A DNA stretch of 56,362 bases from Desulfobacterales bacterium (GTDB lineage: Bacteria > Desulfobacterota > Desulfobacteria > Desulfobacterales > UBA11574). Made by a program: the position numbers and the translations under genes. How positions within the stretch are numbered: the first letter of the stretch is position 1; each line of letters begins with the position of its first letter. The notes under the pieces were generated by a model, which had not been told where the DNA came from, searched no databases, and worked only from the letters and a program-made list of their open reading frames with translations. Shown piece by piece: positions 18,681-26,354 of this stretch. The stretch is taken from NCBI GenBank assembly GCA_022340885.1, contig JAJDND010000059.1, positions 1 through 56,362 of the forward strand. The letters run 5' to 3'.

Positions 18681-20825
18681 ATGATCCGTATTAACGATAT
18701 TATCGATAAAATAACCGAATATTACCCGGATGTGAACCTGGACATCATTGACCGCGCCTATATTTATTCGGCCAGGGTTCATGACGGGCAGGTTCGCCTT
18801 TCCGGTGAACCCTATTTGTCCCATCCCCTTGAAGTGGCCGGTATCCTGGCGGATATGAAACTCGATGTCGTCAGTGTCGCAGCGGGTTTGCTCCATGATG
18901 TCGTCGAGGATACACATGCTTCCACAGAAGAATTATATGAAATGTTCGGCAAGGAAATTACCCATATCGTATCGGGTGTGACCAAGTTGAGCGTTCTTCC
19001 TTTCAGCAGCAGCTCTCAGGCGCGTCAAGCCGAAAGTATCCGGAAAATGATCCTTGCCATGGCGGATGATATTCGTGTCATATTGATTAAGCTGGCGGAC
19101 CGGCTTCACAATATGAGGACGCTGAAATATCACTCACCGAAAAAAAGGGAAATGATCGCCAGGGAAACGCTGGACATATATGCGCCCATTGCAGGCCGGC
19201 TCGGTATTTACTGGATAAAAAAAGAGCTTGAAGATACTTCGTTTATGTACCTCCAACCCGAGGAATACGCTCAAATCGAACAACTGGTCAATCGCGACAA
19301 GGAAGAAGGTGAAAAGTATATTGAAACCGTCAAAGCGCTGATCAAAGCGAAAATGGATGGACACAACCTTGAATGCGAGGTCCTCGGAAGGTACAAATAT
19401 TTTTACAGTATCTATAAAAAAATGATCTCCCAGCATCTTGAATTCGAAGATGTTTACGATATCATCGCATTTAGAATCGTTCTAGACACGATACCTCACT
19501 GTTATGAAGCGCTTGGGGTGATTCATTCGCTATGGAAACCGGTTGCCAATAAATTCAAAGACTATATCGGTGTCCCCAAACCGAATATGTATCAGTCCCT
19601 TCACACTACCGTTATCGGCCCCTTCGGGGAACGAATAGAGATTCAGATTCGGACATGGGAAATGGACAAGGTCGCCAAATCAGGTATCGCCGCGCACTGG
19701 AGCTATAAAGAAGGGCTTCGCCTCGATGAAGAGACGACCAAAGCTTTTTCATGGATACAGAATCTGGTTGAAAACCAGGAAAATTTTAAAAATCCCGATG
19801 AATTTCTGGAAAATGTTCGCATCGATCTTTTTCCGGATGAAGTTTATGTTTTTACCCCTCGAGGAGAAATCAAGACGGTGCCCAGCGGCGCTACCCCTGT
19901 GGATTTTGCTTATTTAATTCATACGGAAGTCGGAAATCAATGCATCGGCGCCAAAGTGAACGGCCGTATCGTCTCCTTGCAATATGAATTGAAAACCGGT
20001 GATACGGTTGAAATTTCCACATCGAACAAAAGTCATCCCAGTAAAGACTGGCTCAATTTTGTCAAAACCGTGAAAGCGCGGTCCAGGATCAGGCAATGGA
20101 TCAAGACCCAAGAAAAAGAGCGGAGTATCACCCTCGGCCGGGAAATGTGCGAAAAGGAATTCCGTAAACACCGGCTTAATTTCAATACGCTTTTGAAATC
20201 GGAAGACATGGAGAAAGTGGTAGAGCATTTCGGATTTAAACATGTGGATGATTTAATCGCAGGCGTTGGTTACGGAAAAATTACGCCGCTGCAGATTATT
20301 CGAAGGATCGAGCCGAAACCGGATGAAGAACCGTCAGAATCTTTCTTGAATAAAATCATCAGCCGCGTCAGAAAGAGAAAGCCGAAAATAGGTGTTACGG
20401 TAAAGGGCGTCGACGATATTTTAATTAAATTCGGCAAATGCTGCCAGCCCGTGCCGGGAGATCCGATTACCGGCTACATCACCCGGGGTTTCGGTGTAAC
20501 CGTTCATCGGATGAGTTGCGTCAATGCCTTAAAAATGAGTCCTGAACGGCAAATAGACGTGGATTGGGATATGGCAACGGCGGATACCTATCCCGTGAAG
20601 ATCATGGTTCGTTCTTATGACAGGGTGGGCTTGTTAGCAGATATTACTGCAAATATCAGCAAAAACGGTGCCAACATATTGAGCGCAAACACGCAAACAC
20701 GTGAGAGCAAAATCGTCGATAGCTTCTTCACCATTACCGTTGAAGATACCGATCATTTAAACAGGATTCTTGCGTCCATAAGAAAAGTGAAACATATTCA
20801 AGCTGCCAGAAGGGTGGACAGATAG
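18681..20825 (+). CDS. Bifunctional (p)ppGpp synthetase/hydrolase (RelA/SpoT)
   Basis: This 714-residue stringent-response enzyme has an intact HD hydrolase domain (SHPLEVAG, LLHDVVEDT) at residues ~25-180. A synthetase domain follows (YDIIAFRIV, GVPKPNMYQSLHTTV), then a TGS domain (FTPRGEIKTVPSGATPVDFAY) and a C-terminal ACT domain starting near residue 640 (VGLLADITANISKNGANI). Both active sites look intact, so it probably makes and degrades (p)ppGpp. It converges with rpmB, 7 bases away. Confidence 0.96.
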   Translation: MIRINDIIDKITEYYPDVNLDIIDRAYIYSARVHDGQVRLSGEPYLSHPLEVAGILADMKLDVVSVAAGLLHDVVEDTHASTEELYEMFGKEITHIVSGVTKLSVLPFSSSSQARQAESIRKMILAMADDIRVILIKLADRLHNMRTLKYHSPKKREMIARETLDIYAPIAGRLGIYWIKKELEDTSFMYLQPEEYAQIEQLVNRDKEEGEKYIETVKALIKAKMDGHNLECEVLGRYKYFYSIYKKMISQHLEFEDVYDIIAFRIVLDTIPHCYEALGVIHSLWKPVANKFKDYIGVPKPNMYQSLHTTVIGPFGERIEIQIRTWEMDKVAKSGIAAHWSYKEGLRLDEETTKAFSWIQNLVENQENFKNPDEFLENVRIDLFPDEVYVFTPRGEIKTVPSGATPVDFAYLIHTEVGNQCIGAKVNGRIVSLQYELKTGDTVEISTSNKSHPSKDWLNFVKTVKARSRIRQWIKTQEKERSITLGREMCEKEFRKHRLNFNTLLKSEDMEKVVEHFGFKHVDDLIAGVGYGKITPLQIIRRIEPKPDEEPSESFLNKIISRVRKRKPKIGVTVKGVDDILIKFGKCCQPVPGDPITGYITRGFGVTVHRMSCVNALKMSPERQIDVDWDMATADTYPVKIMVRSYDRVGLLADITANISKNGANILSANTQTRESKIVDSFFTITVEDTDHLNRILASIRKVKHIQAARRVDR

Positions 20826-20832
20826 TCGCTAT

Positions 20833-21024
20833 TTATGATGCTTTAATGATGTTCCCCGATTTAATGCAGCTGGTGCAAACCATTATCTTTTTGACGCTGC
20901 CTTTATACAACGCCTTTACCCGTTGGATATTTGGATTGAAACGCCGTTTCGTTATATTATGTGCGTGACTGACGTTATGACCCACAAGCGGTTTTTTACC
21001 ACATATTTCACATATTTTAGCCAT
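20833..21024 (-). CDS. rpmB: 50S ribosomal protein L28
   Basis: This is a 63-residue L28. The N terminus [23 protein letters not shown] is diagnostic. The C-x2-C at the N terminus plus CTSC later make it the zinc-binding form. The Shine-Dalgarno AGGGAGA precedes the ATG. It stands alone on the minus strand, apart from rpmG. Confidence 0.96.
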   Translation of the reverse strand: MAKICEICGKKPLVGHNVSHAHNITKRRFNPNIQRVKALYKGSVKKIMVCTSCIKSGNIIKAS

Positions 21025-21095
21025 GATGATTTCTCCCTGTCAATAGTAGAACTGGTACCGATATATCATCAGAGTATGAATGTAAAGTTTTTTTT

Positions 21096-21755
21096 CTAAT
21101 TTTGAGACTTTTTTGTTAAATTATCTTCGCAAAGGGCAATATAACGGAGCGCTTTTTCATGGACGCCGACATCCGGATAATTGGTTAAAACCGATTTGAA
21201 ACGTATCAGAGCGGCCTTATAATGTTTGGCTTTATAATAAAACAAGCCGACGTAAAAGTCGTGTCCAGCAAGGCTTTTTATGCAGACTTTCATTCGTTCC
21301 CTGGCCCTGTATGCATATGGATCGTTGGGGAACTGCCGAATAAGGCGTTTGAACGTATCGAGCGCGTTTTTCGCAGCAGTCTGATCCCTGTCTACGGTGT
21401 CGATTTGATCATAATAACAGCGCCCGATTTGATAAATAACATAGGGAACGGCTTCATTTCGGGGATGAAGGTTTTCAAATGACTCATAAGCCGTTACGGC
21501 CTCTGAATACTCTTCAAGATGGTAATACGCATCCGCGATCTTCAGTTCAGCCAGAATAACATACTTGCTGAAAGGATACCAGTCCTTAAGTTTTTCAAAG
21601 GAATCAACGGCTTTTTTGTAATCCTCGTTGTTAAACTGATCCATTCCGTCACTGATCAGCTCCTGCGCATTCTTTTCTTCCTTGGGTTTACTAAACCATG
21701 CACAGCCCGAAAATACAAACAGCGGGATAAGGATCAAAGGGATGACTCTTTTCAT
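21096..21755 (-). CDS. bamD: Outer membrane protein assembly lipoprotein BamD (YfiO/ComL)
   Basis: This is a 219-residue lipoprotein with signal peptide and lipobox (FSGC, Cys18). Tandem TPR repeats follow: ELISDGMDQFNNEDYKKAVDSFEKL, AYYHLEEYSEAVTAYESF, AKNALDTFKRLIRQFPNDPYA and YYKAKHYKAALIRFKSVLTNYPD. BamD is the essential partner of BamA in inserting outer-membrane barrels. Length and repeat layout match the family. Confidence 0.92.
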   Translation of the reverse strand: MKRVIPLILIPLFVFSGCAWFSKPKEEKNAQELISDGMDQFNNEDYKKAVDSFEKLKDWYPFSKYVILAELKIADAYYHLEEYSEAVTAYESFENLHPRNEAVPYVIYQIGRCYYDQIDTVDRDQTAAKNALDTFKRLIRQFPNDPYAYRARERMKVCIKSLAGHDFYVGLFYYKAKHYKAALIRFKSVLTNYPDVGVHEKALRYIALCEDNLTKKSQN

Positions 21756-21815
21756 ATTCTGTGATCGCCGAGCTATTTATTGCTGTCAATTTGTTATGCA
21801 ACCACTTCCAAAGGA

Positions 21816-21837
21816 TTTCCGGCACCGGCGCCGGAAA
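21816..21837. terminator. GC-rich hairpin downstream of trxA
   Basis: TTTCCGGC at 21816-21823 pairs with GCCGGAAA at 21830-21837. It lies 40-60 bases downstream of the trxA stop on the minus strand. There is no U-tract, so intrinsic termination is uncertain. Confidence 0.3.
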
Positions 21838-21875
21838 CCGTCGGAATCGACATGTATCACTATCAAGGATTACCG

Positions 21876-22199
21876 TTAACCTTTTAAAATCATTTCTTCG
21901 AGTCTCGATTTGGCAACGATACCGATGATCTTGTCCAGAACTTCACCGTCTTTAAAGAAAATAAGCGTCGGAATGGACTTAATGCCGTACTTGGTGGGCG
22001 TTGCCGGATTGTCATCGACATTACATTTTGTGAACTTAACTTTGTCGCCGAATTGTACAGCAAGTTCTTCGACGACCGGTGCAATTGCCCGGCACGGTCC
22101 GCACCACGGCGCCCAGAAATCGACCAAAACCGGTTTGTCGGACTGTAAAACCTCAGATTCAAAACTGCTATCGCCTATTTCAAGAATATCTGTTGCCAT
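21876..22199 (-). CDS. trxA: Thioredoxin
   Basis: This is a 107-residue thioredoxin with active site WCGPC (Cys33 and Cys36) in DFWAPWCGPCRAIAPV. The cis-proline region (SIPTLIFFKDGE) is normal. It is a general cytoplasmic disulfide reductase. It is transcribed away from a 584-base region holding several structured elements, with an independent leader. Confidence 0.96.
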   Translation of the reverse strand: MATDILEIGDSSFESEVLQSDKPVLVDFWAPWCGPCRAIAPVVEELAVQFGDKVKFTKCNVDDNPATPTKYGIKSIPTLIFFKDGEVLDKIIGIVAKSRLEEMILKG

Positions 22200-22364
22200 T
22201 AATTATTTTCCTTTCCTTGTTATTATAAAAATTGTGGATTGATGGTGTCTTAAAGATTAGGGGAAATATAGTAGCCTGTGGCTGTCTTGTCAACCTTTCA
22301 GAAGAAATCCGACCATTGCGGTTTTTCTTTGAGCGGAATTAAATCGGCATAAGGTGGGTGCATT

Positions 22365-22434
22365 CCCTGCGGCTTCTCGGAGCGAAGCGGATGTGTTGTC
22401 GAAAACGTAAAATGGAGATTCCTTTTCGGCAGGG
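22365..22434. repeat. Structured intergenic element, copy B
   Basis: CCCTGC at 22365-22370 and GCAGGG at 22429-22434 form the outer stem. Inside are GGAGCGAAGCGGA, GTCGAAAACGT and GGAGATTCC, matching copy A (15874-15950) in the same order, with a shorter spacer before the right arm. The conserved blocks and paired ends suggest a folded RNA or small mobile repeat. Confidence 0.65.
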
Positions 22435-22543
22435 TTTCAGGATAATCTAAATTTGGAGCGGCGCTTCGTCGAAGATTCCCAACAATGGCTAGCTTAGGCC
22501 GTTATTTTTTATCGCCAGCTTAAACTCCCGAAAAATAGATTAG

Positions 22544-22685
22544 AAGTGGTTTCAAAACCCCCTCTCGGGCTCAATCTCTGTATTGGACTGAAACGGCCAA
22601 TCCTCGAAATATTCCCGATATTCCTGCGGTTGGCCGTTTCAGTCCGCCTTGACCTTAAGCCCGATTGAAGGTTTTGAAACCACTT
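22544..22685. repeat. 142-nt nested inverted repeat
   Basis: The outer arm AAGTGGTTTCAAAACC (22544-22559) is perfectly complementary to 22670-22685. An inner arm GGACTGAAACGGCCAA (22585-22600) is perfectly complementary to 22630-22645. Between them CGGGCT near 22566-22571 can pair with AGCCCG near 22658-22663, so all pairings fit one long stem-loop. No reading frame across it looks coding. Confidence 0.8.
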
Positions 22686-22700
22686 ATAGGCATTCATCAA

Positions 22701-22737
22701 TGTTTGCGGGCATGGAGACGCTCCATGTCCGCAAACA
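22701..22737. terminator. 17-bp hairpin downstream of the sulfur-relay genes
   Basis: Arms 22701-22717 and 22721-22737 (TGTTTGCGGGCATGGAG and its complement) pair over 17 bp with one G-T wobble and a 3-base loop. It lies about 45 bases beyond the stop of the DsrE-like gene. No U-tract follows on either strand, so it may be an mRNA 3'-end stabiliser or a repeat instead of a terminator. Confidence 0.4.
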
Positions 22738-22783
22738 ATCCTCTCTCACCATTCAATAAAATTCCGTTCGGGTGGGCCCCCGT

Positions 22784-23089
22784 CTATAAGACGACATACC
22801 GGTCACACCATTCAATCATTTCTGCATTTCTCGCCTGCGTGGCAAAATCCTTGAATCCAACGCCCGGTACATCACCGGAAAGATTGTTTGCCCGAAAGCT
22901 GACATCGCAAACCGATAGCTTGGCTTTACCAACCAGTTGTTCGAATTCCGGCTTCTGGGTCAAAAGCACCCCTTTGCCGGTAAAAAATATCCGAACATTT
23001 TTTCCTTTATCATGAGCGGCGCTGGTTAAGGCAATGACATAATCAAGGTGGTTCGCTGAACAGACAAGAATCCCTAAATTGTCGGCCAT
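22784..23089 (-). CDS. DsrE-family sulfur-relay protein
   Basis: This is a 101-residue protein with the DsrE/F-like Rossmann-type fold pattern: a first beta strand (NLGILVCSANHLDYVIALTSAAHDKG), then VRIFFTGKGVLL, and Cys residues at CSAN and VCDVSF. Members carry sulfur or interact with TusA-type carriers. It is the last gene of a minus-strand cluster with TusA and YeeE/YedE. The Shine-Dalgarno GAGG lies about 11 bases before the ATG. The exact biochemical role is not determinable here. Confidence 0.8.
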   Translation of the reverse strand: MADNLGILVCSANHLDYVIALTSAAHDKGKNVRIFFTGKGVLLTQKPEFEQLVGKAKLSVCDVSFRANNLSGDVPGVGFKDFATQARNAEMIEWCDRYVVL

Positions 23090-23220
23090 AATGTTTGTTC
23101 CTCTTTATCGTAAAGTTGAAATCTGATCATTCGATGTCACGTTACCGATTGTTCATTTCAAAATCCGCATGTGGTTGATTTTTTATACTTTCCTCTCCAA
23201 TTGAAGCGAATGGAAAACGG

Positions 23221-23397
23221 CTACCACCAGCATATGACGCTGTCATGGGAAAAAATATCGTCCACCAGTGCAGGCCAATCGGTGTTCCCTTCATATAGGA
23301 CGACTTTTTTTGCCCCTTCGTCCTTTGAAAGACCTTCCACGAACGTTTTTGTCGTATCGTCAGGTTCTGTCCGAATAATGTGCAATACTCTCATCAT
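23221..23397 (-). CDS. Small DsrE-cluster protein, 58 residues, ending CWW
   Basis: This short gene reads MMRVLHIIRTEPDD... and ends DSVICWW. Its pattern is a beta strand, a helix (TKTFVEGLSKDEG), a second strand (KKVVLYEG), a helix (WPALVDDIF) and a strand with Cys56. The arrangement resembles a trimmed DsrE/DsrH-like (TusB-like) fold, and a single C-terminal Cys next to Trp also recalls TusB/DsrH. The reading frame starts 8 bases after the DsrE-like gene at 23406-23693 on the same strand. Assignment is by context and pattern only. Confidence 0.7.
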   Translation of the reverse strand: MMRVLHIIRTEPDDTTKTFVEGLSKDEGAKKVVLYEGNTDWPALVDDIFSHDSVICWW

Positions 23398-23405
23398 TTT
23401 GCCCT

Positions 23406-23693
23406 CTAAAAAGGAATAATTAAGTCCGCCTCTTTAAGCTTGACCATCATATCCTCGATGCTTATCGGTTTAAAGCCGTATTTTTCGACGTTGGCCGGAT
23501 TATTCGAATACCGTTCTCCTTCCATCTCGTCGATAAATTCCATGTTTTCTCTGTAAGCTTCGTCCATATTTCCAATCTCATGATTCAGTACATACATCTG
23601 GACGGAAGCGGCTTCAAGGAGCAAACCGAGGCTGGTTCTGAGCCCCTCATATTGCTGGTCCACTTCTTTGATGAGCACAGCGATATTTTCCAT
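23406..23693 (-). CDS. DsrE-like family protein
   Basis: This is a 95-residue protein (MENIAVLIKEVDQQYEGLRTSLGLLLEAASVQ...). The central helix, LRTSLGLL, and the strand MYVLNHEI fit DsrE-type sulfur-transfer proteins, but no catalytic Cys is present, so it may be a structural partner. I start at ATG 23693, about 11 bases after AAGGGGGG; a GTG at 23705 overlapping the tusA stop (GTGA) is the alternative. It lies between tusA and the 58-residue gene. Confidence 0.7.
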   Translation of the reverse strand: MENIAVLIKEVDQQYEGLRTSLGLLLEAASVQMYVLNHEIGNMDEAYRENMEFIDEMEGERYSNNPANVEKYGFKPISIEDMMVKLKEADLIIPF

Positions 23694-23701
23694 TTGAAAA
23701 A

Positions 23702-23944
23702 TCACCCCCCTTTTTTGATCAAATATCTTGTATAGCCGGATTCATCCTCCATGCCGAGAAAGTCGTCGCCCTGCTTTTTGGCATAATCGGGAATATCATT
23801 TTTTGAGCCCGGATCTGTTCCCAAAACCTCCAGTACTTGTCCGGCCTTTAATTTTTTTAATGCCTTTTTGACCTTGAGCAGCGGCATCGGGCAGCTCAGT
23901 CCACGGCAGTCTAATGTTTCATCCGGCGTAATTCCTTCTACCAT
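23702..23944 (-). CDS. tusA: TusA/SirA-family sulfur carrier protein
   Basis: This is an 80-residue TusA-type protein. The N-terminal motif LDCRGLSCPMP has the sulfur-carrying Cys18 in CPxP plus an additional Cys13. It binds sulfur as persulfide and passes it on in the cytoplasm. A strong Shine-Dalgarno (AAAGGAGG) precedes the ATG. It follows the YeeE/YedE transporter gene, a pairing widely seen in thiosulfate/sulfur uptake and in selenium metabolism; no selenium gene is visible here. Confidence 0.9.
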   Translation of the reverse strand: MVEGITPDETLDCRGLSCPMPLLKVKKALKKLKAGQVLEVLGTDPGSKNDIPDYAKKQGDDFLGMEDESGYTRYLIKKGG

Positions 23945-23981
23945 AGCAAAAATCCTCCTTTAAAATTATGTATCGAAAATT

Positions 23982-25178
23982 TTATATCTCCACAACAAAC
24001 TTTTCCGTCTCTTCATTCCAGGTGGTAATGAGATAGTATGCCAGCATAGTTACAATTACCAAAATCACGCTCCATTTATAGCTGATAAAGTTCGGCATAA
24101 AGACTCTATAGCCCATGAACGAGGTGAGACCTGCCGAGCTCCTGATCCATGCTTTGAATAGCGAAGTGGACAATGCAAAAAAGACCACGGCCAGCATCAG
24201 CTTGATTTGACCTTCACCGGCCCGCCATACGGAACCGCTACCACAGCCGCCCGCTATCACCATACCGACTCCAAAGATAGCGCCTCCCACCAGGCCTCCG
24301 AACCAAAATGCCTGGGGAACATAAACATTTTCTCCGCGCACGCCCGAATATTTAAGAGCTGCAAATCCGAGAGCACTGATAATGACGGCGATGGCGATGG
24401 CTCTTGGCACCTGGCTTTCACCGGTCATAAAAGGTTCTCGAAATCCCCTGACAAAACAAAACCGGGTTCTTTGAATAATGATGCCAAACGCAATGCCGCA
24501 CAGCAACAGGCCGCCGACACTTGTATAAGCATTTTTACTGTAAATCCATGTACAAACGACGGCGGAAATGAGTACGAGCGCTCCTAAAAAGGGCTCGATT
24601 TTCAACCAATCAAAGTCTTTTTTTGCTTTGTCTTCCGCGACTTTGATGGACCCCGAGGGAAGATGCTCGATCTCCCAGTAGAGATACCTCAGCCCCAAAT
24701 ATGCGCCGATGATCAATCCGATCATCATGGCAATCCCGCTGGCGGACATGGCGCTGACGGCTGAGAAGAAACCGCCCACATTGCAGCCGCCGGCCATTGC
24801 CGAACCGATACCCATCAATGTTCCGCCGGCAATCCCTTTCCCGAGTTCTAAAGGAGGCGCTTTGCGAATGGCAAATTGCCTGGATAAAAGGGCGGATCCA
24901 AAGGCGCCCCACAGTAAGCCCAGGGTAAGAATGGAGTTTGTTGAAATCAGCGGCGACACTGGTTTTTGTGCATAAATTCCCACGGAACTGAAAAACCAGT
25001 CACCCCAGTTTCTCAGTCCGCCGGCAACCCCCCATGGCCTGGCCCAGGCAAACGTAATGACACTCATGATGCCGATCAAAATGCCGCCGAGCCACATGGG
25101 CCAGTTTTCGTCAAAGACTTTTTGGTACCCGCTGATCAGAATTTCGTTTAAAACACTTGGTTGATTATCATCGTTCAT
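23982..25178 (-). CDS. YeeE/YedE-family sulfur transporter
   Basis: This is a 398-residue polytopic membrane protein with two homologous halves. Each half has a conserved GGCN/GGCG Cys motif: AGGCNVGGFFSAVSAMS near residue 132 and IAGGCGSGSVWRAGEGQ near residue 312. Family members of the TsuA type import thiosulfate or related sulfur compounds through Cys relays in the channel. It is the first gene of the cluster with TusA and DsrE-like proteins, suggesting sulfur import coupled to cytoplasmic relay. Confidence 0.88.
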   Translation of the reverse strand: MNDDNQPSVLNEILISGYQKVFDENWPMWLGGILIGIMSVITFAWARPWGVAGGLRNWGDWFFSSVGIYAQKPVSPLISTNSILTLGLLWGAFGSALLSRQFAIRKAPPLELGKGIAGGTLMGIGSAMAGGCNVGGFFSAVSAMSASGIAMMIGLIIGAYLGLRYLYWEIEHLPSGSIKVAEDKAKKDFDWLKIEPFLGALVLISAVVCTWIYSKNAYTSVGGLLLCGIAFGIIIQRTRFCFVRGFREPFMTGESQVPRAIAIAVIISALGFAALKYSGVRGENVYVPQAFWFGGLVGGAIFGVGMVIAGGCGSGSVWRAGEGQIKLMLAVVFFALSTSLFKAWIRSSAGLTSFMGYRVFMPNFISYKWSVILVIVTMLAYYLITTWNEETEKFVVEI

Positions 25179-25203
25179 AGTAATTGAAACCTCACAAAAT
25201 TAA

Positions 25204-25632
25204 CTAACATCCCTCGTCATCTATAATCTTAAATCCACTGTTCTTCTGTTGGCTTGCAGCTGGTTTCGGTGGCTTCGGAGGCGGTGCCGGAGACAACCCG
25301 GTTTGTGTTTCTTGTCTGGTTGAGACATCCGGCAAAACCAGATTGGCATTCTTTTCCACCTTTTCAGCCAAACCGAAAATGACAGCCTGATCATAAAACC
25401 GCCAGGCTTTTAGGGATGTGGGATCGGCTTTAACCGCTTTTCTGAAATATTCTTTTGCATCCAGGTATTTTCCTCTGGCGTATGCTTCCTGACCGAATCG
25501 GATCATCCGGGCGGAAAGCGCCTTGTCCGGCTGGCAAACGGACGCGTCCTGAGCCGCAACATGGGTCAGGGGTGGAAAAATTATGGTAAGCAAAAAAACG
25601 ATTGCCGCTAACATAGACCATTTTGACTTCAC
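25204..25632 (-). CDS. Secreted protein with TPR motif
   Basis: This is a 142-residue protein with a Sec signal peptide ending near AAQ (residue 28). A TPR-like motif (FGQEAYARGKYLDAKEYFRKAVKADPTSLKAWRFYD) follows, and the C terminus is proline-rich (SPAPPPKPPKP) and ends in Cys. The start is GTG at 25632, six bases after AGGAG. It lies 25 bases upstream of the YeeE/YedE gene, so it is probably co-transcribed. Function unknown; it may be a periplasmic adaptor. Confidence 0.7.
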   Translation of the reverse strand: MKSKWSMLAAIVFLLTIIFPPLTHVAAQDASVCQPDKALSARMIRFGQEAYARGKYLDAKEYFRKAVKADPTSLKAWRFYDQAVIFGLAEKVEKNANLVLPDVSTRQETQTGLSPAPPPKPPKPAASQQKNSGFKIIDDEGC

Positions 25633-25829
25633 GACACACTCCTTTAAAAAAGCTACGTTTTTCGTAACGCGTTAGCCTTTTAAGGTCGGTTTGTTTCAAA
25701 GGACTAACGGGTTACCCTCATTTAGACTTCCAGGCAAATTTATTTTTAGACGAATTCCCATGAATGTGCAACCGCTAATTAAGTATCAAAGCACAACAAT
25801 ATGGTCAAGCACGATTCCGTTTTCATATC

Positions 25830-25965
25830 CGTGTTCAGAGTTCGGAGTTCAAAAGCTACCCAAGGGTAAAGGTTGAATGCTTGAACCCGGAAAACGGAAT
25901 CAGCTGAATCCTGAACACCGACTCCTGAACACTGAATCGTGCAACCATACTCAGTGTTCAGGGGT
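25830..25965. repeat. CTGAACAC/GTTCAG-type short intergenic repeats
   Basis: Units such as GTGTTCAG, AGTTCGGAGTTC, CCTGAACACC and CCTGAACACTGAA occur in both orientations over ~135 bases. Related GAACC-type units occur at 45065-45090 and 54206-54232. This looks like a dispersed low-complexity repeat typical of large Desulfobacterota genomes. Confidence 0.5.
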
Positions 25966-26070
25966 TGATAATCCAGAAATTCGACGTTGTGGCGATACGT
26001 TAAGTAAAACACTTCTATACACTAAATACGCAATGCTTGGTAAAATATCGTTTTTACGAATTCATCGATA

Positions 26071-26099
26071 TTGACAATGAAAAGGTTTTCTTATACAGT
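26071..26099 (+). promoter_or_regulatory. Candidate promoter before the mgtE leader
   Basis: TTGACA at 26071-26076 is followed by TACAGT at 26094-26099 (17-base spacer) or TATACA at 26092-26097 (15). The -35 is perfect and the -10 weaker. It would produce a ~255-base leader that contains the 45-residue ORF and ends at mgtE. Confidence 0.4.
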
Positions 26100-26157
26100 G
26101 CGCCTGGTTTTAGAAAATCCTTATGAGAAAATGAGTAATATTAAGGAGTAATCATTA

Positions 26158-26295
26158 TGAACGACTCGGACGGCAGTTGTAGTTGCCGCAAAAAGACACA
26201 AAAGACAGCACAAAAAGATCTTGATGATCCTGGACCGTGGCGGTGTTACCCTGCGGCTCTTGATGTGATCGGTCGGTTTGCCAGCAGCGCATAGC
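26158..26295 (+). CDS. Small ORF (45 residues) in the mgtE leader, possible Mg2+-sensing leader peptide
   Basis: An ATG follows a good AAGGAG with an 8-base spacer. The peptide starts MNDSDGSCSCRKKT and contains KDLDDPGPWRCYP, then ends GRFASSA. It lies 59 bases before mgtE. Its acidic-proline stretch D-D-P-G-P recalls the E-P-D-P stretch of the E. coli MgtL leader, where ribosomes drop off at low Mg2+. That mechanism is established for MgtL; its extension here is inference. It could also be a genuine small protein with three Cys. Confidence 0.5.
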
Positions 26296-26354
26296 CCACC
26301 GGTTCGCCTCTGGCCGCGAATGGTCTCCAAATGCGGTTGAAACAGAGGTGAGCT

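Larger units (their letters stand above)
22200..22783. other. 584-base intergenic region rich in inverted repeats
   Basis: No gene was found here. The region contains copy B of the structured element (22365-22434), a nested inverted repeat of 142 bases (22544-22685) and a 17-bp near-perfect hairpin (22701-22737). These account for roughly half of it; the remainder, next to trxA, probably holds the trxA promoter, which I cannot place with confidence. Confidence 0.7.
25633..26157. other. 525-base intergenic region with short direct repeats
   Basis: No supported gene lies here. It contains a perfect 12-bp inverted pair (GATTCCGTTTTC at 25813-25824 with 25890-25901) and a set of GTTCAG/CTGAAC-type short repeats over 25830-25965. 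It also holds a candidate promoter near 26071. The minus-strand side holds the Shine-Dalgarno of the TPR gene. Confidence 0.6.

Noticed and set aside
25830-25965. CRISPR-like array
   Set aside because: The repeats are 7-10 bases, irregular and in both orientations, with no unique spacers of uniform length and no cas genes nearby.
26100-26354. M-box (Mg2+) riboswitch before mgtE
   Set aside because: I looked for the conserved M-box blocks in the leader and found none; the small ORF is a better explanation for leader structure.
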